This document shows positions 5,412-11,353 of a stretch of DNA of 13,004 bases, piece by piece. The position numbers and the translations under genes are program-made. This DNA comes from Frankiaceae bacterium (lineage in GTDB: Bacteria > Actinomycetota > Actinomycetes > JAVEEB01), in the NCBI GenBank assembly GCA_030840665.1, contig JAVEEB010000379.1, positions 1 through 13,004 on the forward strand, given 5' to 3'. Within the stretch, counting starts at the first letter, position 1; each line of letters starts with the position of its first letter. The notes under the pieces were generated by a model, which saw nothing but the letters and a program-made list of their open reading frames with translations, searched no databases and was not told the origin of the DNA.

Positions 5412-6242
5412 CTAGCGGGACGCGGCGGCCAGTGCGTCGGCGGCGGCCGCCGGCACCTCGATGCCGCCGAGACGGTGACTAGCGGCGTTGTACGGGCGGA
5501 TCACGCGGGTGCCGTCCGTCATGGCGAAGGCGACGTACGAGCTGGGTGCCGCGCCGTCGGAGCCGATCACGCGACTGGCGAGCAGCGCGCTGACAATCGC
5601 TGTCACCGTTGAGGAATCGCCGATGCTGCCGCGCACGAGCGCCCCGTGGCTCTCGGCCGACAGGACGTCTATGCGGGTGACGCGATCGGCGATGTCGAGC
5701 ACGTCGGCGCCGGTGCTGCCCAGGGTGCCTTGCGCCTCGTACACCTTCCAGCCCTGCTGCGCCCGCGCGACGACCCGGAACGTGGGCTTGTAGCCCGTGA
5801 ACGTCGCCACCTCGGACCCGACCGGCAGGAAGGCTGCGACGGCCTCACCGGCGGGCGCCGCCTGCGCAGTCGCCCGCCGCACCACGCCGAGCCGCGCACC
5901 CACGAACGAATCGTCGGTCAGGAACTGCGCGGTCGACAGGTAGGAGACCCCGTTGAGCTCCACGAAGTCGACGTAGCCGGACTGCGGCCCCGTCCCACTC
6001 TCGGCGACGGCACTGGCCGCGTCGGAGGCCGCCGCGCTGACGGGCGGCGTCCGCGGCGACCGGGCCGCCTGGACGGCGACGACGGCAACGACCGCGACCA
6101 GAGACGCCGCCACGCCCGTGGTGATCGCGTGCCGCCGCCGGCGCTGGGCCGCGCGCACACGCAAGGCGCTGCCCGGCAGCAGGCCGCGGCCGCCGCCGGC
6201 GCTCGACGCGATGTCGCCGAGCAACTTGTCGAGATCAGGCAT
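5412..6242 (-). CDS. Single-pass membrane protein, putative anti-sigma factor partner of the SigE-family sigma
   Basis: The 276-aa protein has a short cytoplasmic N-terminus (1-38) ending in RRRRH, one transmembrane helix (~40-60, very Val/Ala-rich), an Ala/Ser-rich linker (65-85), and an extracytoplasmic domain of ~190 residues containing GYVDFVELNGVSYL and FVGARLGVVRR. Positive-inside charge predicts N-in, C-out. The protein contains no cysteine, so the HxxxCxxC zinc motif of ZAS anti-sigma factors is absent. The gene overlaps the sigma gene by 8 bp (start 6240-6242, sigma stop 6235-6237) and has GGAGG 6 nt upstream. This is the standard arrangement of SigE-family sigma factors with a membrane partner. 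The anti-sigma role is inferred from gene order and topology; sequence alone only shows a membrane-anchored sensor-like protein. Confidence 0.82.
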   Translation of the reverse strand: MPDLDKLLGDIASSAGGGRGLLPGSALRVRAAQRRRRHAITTGVAASLVAVVAVVAVQAARSPRTPPVSAAASDAASAVAESGTGPQSGYVDFVELNGVSYLSTAQFLTDDSFVGARLGVVRRATAQAAPAGEAVAAFLPVGSEVATFTGYKPTFRVVARAQQGWKVYEAQGTLGSTGADVLDIADRVTRIDVLSAESHGALVRGSIGDSSTVTAIVSALLASRVIGSDGAAPSSYVAFAMTDGTRVIRPYNAASHRLGGIEVPAAAADALAAASR

Positions 6243-6759
6243 GGGGTGCCTCCGATTGCGCGATACGGCTCGAGGTCACGTCGTCGCCCAGCAGAAGGGC
6301 GAGGGCGGCGCGGCCGCGGACGAGACGGGTCTTGATCGTGTTGGGGCTCACGGACAGCTGCGCCGCGACCTCGTCGACGGTCAGGCCGCACAGGTGGTGC
6401 AGCACGATGGCTTCCCGTTGCACCAAGGGAATCTTCAGCAGCGCGTCCTGCAGGGCGATCGCGTCGGGAGTCATGCCGGGCTCGTAGAGGTCCTCGCCCG
6501 CGGTGCGCTTCTGCCACGCCCGCACGTGGGAAATGACCCGCCGCCGGCGGCTCACCGCCAGCCGCCACGCGACAAGGCGCACCCAGGCCTCAGGATTTTC
6601 GTACGCCGAAATCGAGTCCCAGCGCATCCACGCGCGTAGGCACGCCTCTTGCACCACGTCCTGCGCCTCCTGCCGGGAGCCGACGAGGGCGTAGATCTGG
6701 CCGACGAGCTTCGGTGCGGCAACGGCGTAGAACGCGTCGAACTCTTCGACCCCCAACAA
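6235..6759 (-). CDS. SigE-family ECF RNA polymerase sigma factor
   Basis: The 174-aa protein directs RNA polymerase to a specific regulon. Region 2 spans ~5-73, with core-binding and -10-recognising helices including the stretch EAQDVVQEACLRAWMRW. Region 4 spans ~105-157, with the helix-turn-helix GLTVDEVAAQLSVSPNTIKTRLVRGRA written here as its two halves: GLTVDEVAAQLSVS and PNTIKTRLVRGRA. The organisation (FDAFYAVAAPKLVGQIYALVG at the start) is that of the actinobacterial SigE family. Two consecutive TTG codons could start translation. GAGGAG on the minus strand lies 3 nt from TTG 6759 and 6 nt from TTG 6756, so the latter may be used. The stop overlaps the start of the membrane partner by 8 bp. 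A candidate ECF-type promoter upstream (6785-6819) suggests autoregulation. Confidence 0.93.
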   Translation of the reverse strand: MLGVEEFDAFYAVAAPKLVGQIYALVGSRQEAQDVVQEACLRAWMRWDSISAYENPEAWVRLVAWRLAVSRRRRVISHVRAWQKRTAGEDLYEPGMTPDAIALQDALLKIPLVQREAIVLHHLCGLTVDEVAAQLSVSPNTIKTRLVRGRAALALLLGDDVTSSRIAQSEAPHA

Positions 6760-6784
6760 ACGCTCCTCAGCTCCCGACGATGCT

Positions 6785-6819
6785 CACGCACTCACCAGGG
6801 AGATGGTTTCACTGGTTGC
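6785..6819 (-). promoter_or_regulatory. Candidate ECF-type promoter of the sigma/anti-sigma operon
   Basis: On the minus strand GAAACC (6810-6805), a 16-nt spacer and CGTG (6788-6785) fit the AAC-type -35 and CGTN-type -10 used by ECF sigma factors. A second AAC box, GCAACC, lies just upstream (6819-6814). It sits ~25 nt before the sigma gene. Autoregulation would be typical, but the call rests on short motifs only. Confidence 0.35.
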
Positions 6820-6837
6820 CGCAAACTTCTGGAGCAG

Positions 6838-8331
6838 TTACGTGGCGGAGGAGTCGGGCCGCTTCGCCATCGTGATGCCGTAGGCGGCGACGACCGTGAT
6901 CACGAGCATGATGCCCGCGGACTGTTCCGGGCGGATCTCGACGAGCGCGTAGCCGAGCACCGTGCAGCCGGGCAGCGCCGTGAACACGGCAACCGTGCTG
7001 CCCATGATGGCCGTCCGCAGCCAGCGGGACGTCAACGCGAGCGGGATGAGGCCCCACGTGAGGTACCACGGGTAGAGCACCGGTCCGAGCACCGCGACCG
7101 CGAACAGCCCGAGGCCGATCGTCTCGGCCGGCGTCCGCCTGCGGACCGTCGCGAGCAGCCACGCGCAGATGGCGAGGGCGGCGAGCATCCCGCTGACGCG
7201 GCAGATGCTGAGGACCGCATCGAAGCGCAGCGGCAACTGCAACACGTCGAACAGGCCGGCCACGCCGTGGGCGAGGAGCGTCGTGGGCGCGTACAGCGTG
7301 CGACCGGACAACGGGGTCAGCAGCGCGCGGCGGAACCCCATCGCGTCGGGCACGAGCATCACGAGCAGGATCCACGGCGCGATGGCGGCAAATGATGCGG
7401 CCACGAGGCTGCGCAGCTTGCCCCACACGGTCTCGCCCGCGAGCACGTACAGCAGCGCGAGGACGACCACGGCGAAGAAGGCCGGCAGCTTCACGGCGGA
7501 CGCGGCGGACGCAGCCATGATTGCCAGCAGGAACTGACCGCGGCGCCACGCATACACGCTGAGCGCGATGAGGGCGACGAGCAGCGCCTCCCAGTGGGCC
7601 GCCGCGAGCAACTGCAGCAGCACCAGGGGATTGGCGACCGTCAGCAGGAGCACGGTCGTGACGTGGGTGCGCGCGGTCAGCCGCGTCACCACGAAGGCGA
7701 TCGCGCCGAGGGAGGCGAGAGCGATGAGGTGCAGCAGCACGAGCGCCACGACGGCGTTGCCCGGAAGGGCGACGCCGCGTTCGATGAAGGTGACCAGCGG
7801 CCCGTACGGCGACCGGGAACCGCGCCACACCGGGTCGACGCCCTGCACCCACATGCTGTCGCCGAGCCTGGCGGGCCCGTCGCGATACGGGTCGAAGCCC
7901 AGGGCTGCGAGCCGCCCCTGTGCCAGGTAGCTGTACGCGTCGTGGCTGAGCAGAGGCAAGCCGATGGCGAGGGGGGCCGACCACAGGGCCGCGATCCCCA
8001 ACGTCAGCCCGCCGCGCAGCTGGTCGCGGCGACGCAACAGTGCCCACCACGACAGCACCAGCAGCGAGACCGCGGTGATTTCGACGACGGCGGCGATGGC
8101 AAAGCGCGGCCGCGGATCGAGGTTGGCGAGCAGCGTCCACGACGTCGGAAGAGTGGCGCCCGGGATGGGCAGCAAGTCCCCGGAGGTCGTGACGAGGGCG
8201 ATGCAACTGACGAGCCCGGTGACTGCCGCGGTGAGGACAGCCCAGCGATCCGTGAGCACGGGCGACGATTTGCGCGCGGGCGGCAATCTATCGAGGGTGG
8301 CGACGGGTGACCTCACCGCCGCCGGATGCAT
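6838..8331 (-). CDS. mptB: Polyprenol-phosphomannose-dependent alpha-1,6-mannosyltransferase, MptB type
   Basis: This integral-membrane GT-C glycosyltransferase is predicted to transfer mannose from polyprenyl-phosphomannose to an alpha-1,6-mannan on the outer face of the membrane (lipomannan-type glycans). The ~497-aa protein has about a dozen hydrophobic segments. The first long loop carries SHDAYSYLAQGRLAALGFDP, with the GT-C acidic residue Asp131 and the family-typical AYSYLAQG and DPYRDGP, followed by SPYGPL (~174-179). A later loop near the C-terminus has LYPWYLTWGLIPLAL, also typical of MptA/MptB. ATG 8331 is preferred: TACGGT ends 7 nt upstream, suggesting a leaderless mRNA. GTG 8340, three codons earlier, is the alternative and has no ribosome site. 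The enzyme would consume mannose activated by the manB/isomerase operon. MptA or a related GT-C is less likely. Confidence 0.87.
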   Translation of the reverse strand: MHPAAVRSPVATLDRLPPARKSSPVLTDRWAVLTAAVTGLVSCIALVTTSGDLLPIPGATLPTSWTLLANLDPRPRFAIAAVVEITAVSLLVLSWWALLRRRDQLRGGLTLGIAALWSAPLAIGLPLLSHDAYSYLAQGRLAALGFDPYRDGPARLGDSMWVQGVDPVWRGSRSPYGPLVTFIERGVALPGNAVVALVLLHLIALASLGAIAFVVTRLTARTHVTTVLLLTVANPLVLLQLLAAAHWEALLVALIALSVYAWRRGQFLLAIMAASAASAVKLPAFFAVVVLALLYVLAGETVWGKLRSLVAASFAAIAPWILLVMLVPDAMGFRRALLTPLSGRTLYAPTTLLAHGVAGLFDVLQLPLRFDAVLSICRVSGMLAALAICAWLLATVRRRTPAETIGLGLFAVAVLGPVLYPWYLTWGLIPLALTSRWLRTAIMGSTVAVFTALPGCTVLGYALVEIRPEQSAGIMLVITVVAAYGITMAKRPDSSAT

Positions 8332-8338
8332 GTGCCCC

Positions 8339-8344
8339 ACCGTA
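8339..8344 (-). promoter_or_regulatory. Candidate -10 element of mptB
   Basis: TACGGT (8344-8339 on minus) lies 7 nt from ATG 8331, the distance expected for a leaderless transcript. No convincing -35 is seen. Weak. Confidence 0.25.
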
Positions 8345-8380
8345 ACGCCACAGCAGTGATCGCGCGAATCGAGAGGGACC

Positions 8381-8423
8381 CTGCGGCGTGGCGCAGCACG
8401 GCATTCAGGAAACCGTCGAATGC
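8381..8423 (-). terminator. Two small hairpins after the GH25 gene (possible terminator)
   Basis: In the 98-nt gap before mptB, GCATTC (8401-8406) pairs with GAATGC (8418-8423), and CTGCG (8381-8385) pairs with CGCAG (8392-8396). The first hairpin begins 6 nt past the GH25 TAA stop. Stems are short and no U-tract is present, so termination is only possible. Confidence 0.3.
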
Positions 8424-8429
8424 AGAGAG

Positions 8430-10073
8430 TTATCTCACACGCACGCGCAGCAACGGTCCGTTGATGGCAACAGCGGCTGGGGACCCGAGCGAGACCACGC
8501 GGTAGGTCTTCGTGCCCTTGATGACGGGGATCACGCGAAACGCAAACGTGCCGGTGCGGGAAACGAGCGTCGTGTCGAGGGTCGTCCAGCCCGTCGGCAA
8601 CAACATCTGCCGGTAAACGCGGCCGCCGTACGCGGGCTTCAGTTGACCGGACAACACCAGGTGCTGACCGACGCGCGCCGAGGTCACGTTGAACTTGGTC
8701 ACGATCAGCGGCTTGACCCGCACCTGCTGGGTCGCGCTGGACGCGACCTCCGTGCCACCGTTGAAGCGGAGCCGGTACTGCGTCGTGACGAGCGGTGACG
8801 CGACCGCGGACACGGCGCCGTCGGCGCTCGTTGCCAGCGTGGCGAGTGCCGTGTACCGGCCGCTCGTCGCCGTGCGCGCCTCGAGGACGACGGTCCGGTC
8901 GGCGAGGGGTTCGCCCGTGTCGGTGCGCGTGAGCCGGCCGCTCACGGCGACCGATGCGCCGTAGGTGACGGTGGTCGTGTTGACCGTTGCGGCCATGGCG
9001 GTGGCGACCGGGGTCCCCACGCTGACGGTCGCCGCGGGAGAGCTGCCGGCGTCGTTCGTCGCGATGACGGAGAACGTGTAGGGCGCGCCCACCGTTATGC
9101 CGGGAACGACGATGCTGAGCAGGTCGGCCGGGACGCTGAGCGTCTCGCCGCCCGGGTCAACAACGATCGTGTACGACGTGACGGCCACGCCGGAGTCGAC
9201 GGGCGGCTGCCACGTGATGGTGGCGGTGCCGTCGGGGTTGACGGTGGCGGCCACCGCGAGCGGCGCCGACGGGATGCCCGGCGGGGGAACGACGACCGGA
9301 ACGGGCACGCCGCGCGCCATGGTGACGAGGGCGTCGAGGGTGCCGTTGAAACGGTTCATGTCGACCTTGCCGTACACCCCGGGCACAGCTGCGCCGGCCG
9401 TGTACTGCCACATCATCCAGGTGGGCCAGCCGCCGACGGTGCCACCGAAGGTCGCGTTGTAGTCGGCGAGCCAGAGCGGGTACGACGTGAAGGACGTGGT
9501 GCCGCCCATCCGCGCCGACCAGAAGTAGCGGTACGTGTAGATGATCGGGGCCCGGCCGGTGGCCCGCTGGACCGTGGCCAGCCAGGTGCTGGTCCAGGTG
9601 CGCATCTCGGCGGGGGTGAGCCCGCCGTTCTCCTCGAGGTCGAGGATGGGCGGCAGAACGCCGGGGTCCTGCAGGGGACCGGTGGCGGCGACGAACGCGT
9701 TGGCCTCGGCGACGGCGTCCGTCGTGACGGGGCGCGAGGGCCGCGCGTAGTGGTAGGCGCCACGGATGAGGCCCACCTGGCCGCTGTCGAAGGTGTCGCC
9801 CGCGAAGTACGGGTTCGTGTACGTCGTGCCCTCGGTGGCCTTGACCATGACGAAGTCGTGGCCGGCTGCGCGCACGGCCGACCAGTCGATCGCCCGGCCG
9901 CCCAGGTGTTGCCAGCTCGACACGTCCATGCCGACCGGGGTGCCCGCGACGGTCTTGGGCGCCGCGGTGACCGCTGTCGCGGGGAGCGAGGTTGCCACGG
10001 AGGTGGCCAGCAGCGTTGCTACGACCGGGACCCGAAGCCACCGCTTTGCTCGCGAAACACCCACGCCGACCAT
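8430..10073 (-). CDS. Secreted GH25 muramidase (lysozyme) with fibronectin III and Ig-like domains
   Basis: This predicted secreted enzyme cleaves the MurNAc-GlcNAc bond of peptidoglycan. The 547-aa protein has a signal peptide (1-38: basic SRAKRW, hydrophobic core, Ala-rich cleavage region). The GH25 domain (~48-253) has GMDVSSWQ (Asp50), VKATEG, the catalytic DxE in PILDLEENGG (Asp145, Glu147), and WQYTAGAAVPGVYGKVDMNRF with Asp238. A proline linker leads to a fibronectin type III domain (~268-356), an Ig-like bacterial beta-domain (~357-463, VTYGASVAVSGRL) and a final beta-rich domain (~464-547). No LysM or SH3 wall-binding domain is recognisable. The frame is open to 10196, but ATG 10073 begins a textbook signal peptide, has a weak AGTGGGG ~7 nt upstream, and leaves the 10128-10151 hairpin outside the gene. 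It could remodel the cell's own wall or attack competitors. Confidence 0.92.
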   Translation of the reverse strand: MVGVGVSRAKRWLRVPVVATLLATSVATSLPATAVTAAPKTVAGTPVGMDVSSWQHLGGRAIDWSAVRAAGHDFVMVKATEGTTYTNPYFAGDTFDSGQVGLIRGAYHYARPSRPVTTDAVAEANAFVAATGPLQDPGVLPPILDLEENGGLTPAEMRTWTSTWLATVQRATGRAPIIYTYRYFWSARMGGTTSFTSYPLWLADYNATFGGTVGGWPTWMMWQYTAGAAVPGVYGKVDMNRFNGTLDALVTMARGVPVPVVVPPPGIPSAPLAVAATVNPDGTATITWQPPVDSGVAVTSYTIVVDPGGETLSVPADLLSIVVPGITVGAPYTFSVIATNDAGSSPAATVSVGTPVATAMAATVNTTTVTYGASVAVSGRLTRTDTGEPLADRTVVLEARTATSGRYTALATLATSADGAVSAVASPLVTTQYRLRFNGGTEVASSATQQVRVKPLIVTKFNVTSARVGQHLVLSGQLKPAYGGRVYRQMLLPTGWTTLDTTLVSRTGTFAFRVIPVIKGTKTYRVVSLGSPAAVAINGPLLRVRVR

Positions 10074-10127
10074 CGAGAAACCCCACTTCACACCGCGCTG
10101 CCCGGAGCGGCATGCTCTCGGAGAATC

Positions 10128-10151
10128 GTGCGCCGAGGCCGCTCGGCGCAC
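10128..10151. repeat. Perfect 10-bp inverted repeat with 4-nt loop upstream of the GH25 gene
   Basis: GTGCGCCGAG (10128-10137) and CTCGGCGCAC (10142-10151) are exact reverse complements around GCCG. As RNA this is a very stable hairpin. It lies 55 bp upstream of the GH25 start, in the 222-bp gap shared with the divergent corA gene. It could be a leader hairpin of the muramidase mRNA, a terminator, or a dyad bound by a regulator. No U-tract follows on either strand. Confidence 0.75.
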
Positions 10152-10283
10152 CAGGGAGTGGCCCCTGTTTGCCATGAGTTTTGGTGCGAGCCCCATTCAA
10201 TTGCGCACAAACCAGGGCAATCCGGACAAATCGGTCTGGCCAACAGTGACTAGGAACGGCCACTCGGCGCTTGCCGATGGTCC

Positions 10284-10289
10284 TAGGCT
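10284..10289 (+). promoter_or_regulatory. Candidate leaderless -10 element of corA
   Basis: TAGGCT ends exactly 6 nt before ATG 10296, which would place +1 at the A of ATG. The only purine stretch (GCAGG) abuts the ATG, too close for a Shine-Dalgarno. The same hexamer occurs before manB at 1921. No clear -35 is seen. Confidence 0.45.
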
Positions 10290-10295
10290 CGCAGG

Positions 10296-11267
10296 ATGAC
10301 CCGCACCCGCCTGTACCGCAACGGCGTCCTCGAGCTAGAGGACTTTCCCGTCGCCGACATCTCCGAGCATCTCATCGACCCGGCCGCAACGGTGTGGCTC
10401 GACTACTGCCGGCCGACCACGGAGGACCTCGCCGCAATCACCGAGGAGCTGGGCCTGCACGCCCTGGCCGTCGACGACGCCGTGCACGAACATCAGCGGC
10501 CCAAGGTCGACCGCTATGACTCGCACTTGTTCCTCACCGGGTACGACGTCTCCCTCGACGAGGCGAGCGGCGAGCTGACCACGAGCGAGGTCGCGGCGTT
10601 CATCACGAGCCAGGCCCTGGTCACGGTCCGCAAGGACGAGGGGTACGACATCGAAGCCGTCGTCAAGCGCTGGGACGAGTCGCCTGATCTCGCGAAGAAC
10701 GGTGTCGCGTTCCTCTTGTGGGGGCTGCTCGATGACATCGTCGACGGGCACTTCGAGGCGGTCCAGCAGCTCGACGCCGAGATCGAGGGCCTCGAAGACC
10801 TGCTGTTCGACGAGAAGCCGCACGGCAACGACGTGCAGCGCCGATCGTTCGAAGTGCGCAAGAGCCTCGTGCTGCTCCGCCGCGTCGTGCTGCCGATGCG
10901 GGAGGTCGTCAACTCGCTCATGCGCCGTGACCTGCACGTGCTCGACGACACGATGACGCCGTACTACCAGGACGTGTACGACCACGTGCTCCGCGCGACG
11001 GAATGGACCGAGTCGCTGCGGGACCTCGTGACCACGATTCTCGAGACGCACCTGACGATGCAGAGCAACCGCATGAACATGATCATGAAGAAGGTCACGA
11101 GCTGGGCGGCCATCATCGCCGTGCCGACGGCCATCACCGGGTTCTACGGCCAGAACGTGCCGTACCCCGGGTTCTCCAAGGTCGAGGGCTTCTGGACGTC
11201 CTCAGGCCTCATCGTGCTGCTGTCCGGGGGGCTGTACTGGGCGTTCCGCCGCCGCGAGTGGATCTGA
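10296..11267 (+). CDS. corA: CorA-family magnesium (divalent cation) channel
   Basis: This inner-membrane pentameric Mg2+ channel subunit has 323 aa, the usual CorA length. The N-terminal ~260 residues are the acidic alpha/beta cytoplasmic funnel with a long stalk helix, for example DAEIEGLEDLLFD (~164-176) and EVRKSLVLLRRVVLPMREVV. Two C-terminal transmembrane helices follow: TM1 ~268-285 ending in the signature, and TM2 ~299-316. The protein ends with a basic RRREWI tail inside. The signature is YGQN (284-287, followed by VPYPG), where the classical one is YGMN, so Met is Gln. I recall GQN being found in other actinobacterial CorA-like proteins, so it may be lineage-normal rather than damaged. 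It is transcribed alone or with pgm 86 bp downstream. The start has no Shine-Dalgarno and looks leaderless. Confidence 0.92.
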   Translation: MTRTRLYRNGVLELEDFPVADISEHLIDPAATVWLDYCRPTTEDLAAITEELGLHALAVDDAVHEHQRPKVDRYDSHLFLTGYDVSLDEASGELTTSEVAAFITSQALVTVRKDEGYDIEAVVKRWDESPDLAKNGVAFLLWGLLDDIVDGHFEAVQQLDAEIEGLEDLLFDEKPHGNDVQRRSFEVRKSLVLLRRVVLPMREVVNSLMRRDLHVLDDTMTPYYQDVYDHVLRATEWTESLRDLVTTILETHLTMQSNRMNMIMKKVTSWAAIIAVPTAITGFYGQNVPYPGFSKVEGFWTSSGLIVLLSGGLYWAFRRREWI

Positions 11268-11291
11268 TGCGCGCCTGACGCTCCTGGCCGG

Positions 11292-11319
11292 TTGCGGAAG
11301 CGACCCCGTTGGATACAAC
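11292..11319 (+). promoter_or_regulatory. Candidate promoter of pgm
   Basis: TTGCGG (11292-11297), a 16-nt spacer and TACAAC (11314-11319) give a reasonable sigma-70-type pair in the 86-bp gap after corA. The leader would be about 28 nt and would include the strong GGAGGAG site. This suggests pgm is not dependent on corA transcription. Confidence 0.4.
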
Positions 11320-11353
11320 TATCGCGACAGGTGAACACCGCCGGAGGAGTGCC

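Noticed and set aside
5412..6242. ZAS-type zinc anti-sigma factor
   Set aside because: The protein has no cysteine, so the HxxxCxxC motif is impossible; only a general membrane partner role is kept.
6809..8206. Long 465-aa open frame on the minus strand overlapping mptB
   Set aside because: Arg/Pro/Ala-rich composition without recognisable domains; it is the shifted frame of mptB, whose own frame shows clear GT-C motifs and membrane helices.
10074..10196. 41-residue N-terminal extension of the GH25 gene
   Set aside because: It would bury the signal peptide inside the protein and include the perfect hairpin in coding sequence; the start at 10073 is better.
9157..10263. 368-aa minus-strand frame overlapping the GH25 gene
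   Set aside because: His/Arg/Gly-rich out-of-frame shadow; the GH25 frame carries the catalytic DxE and a signal peptide.
10074..10295. ydaO-type (c-di-AMP) riboswitch, common before actinobacterial wall hydrolases
   Set aside because: The conserved blocks of that riboswitch are not visible; only a simple 10-bp hairpin is seen.
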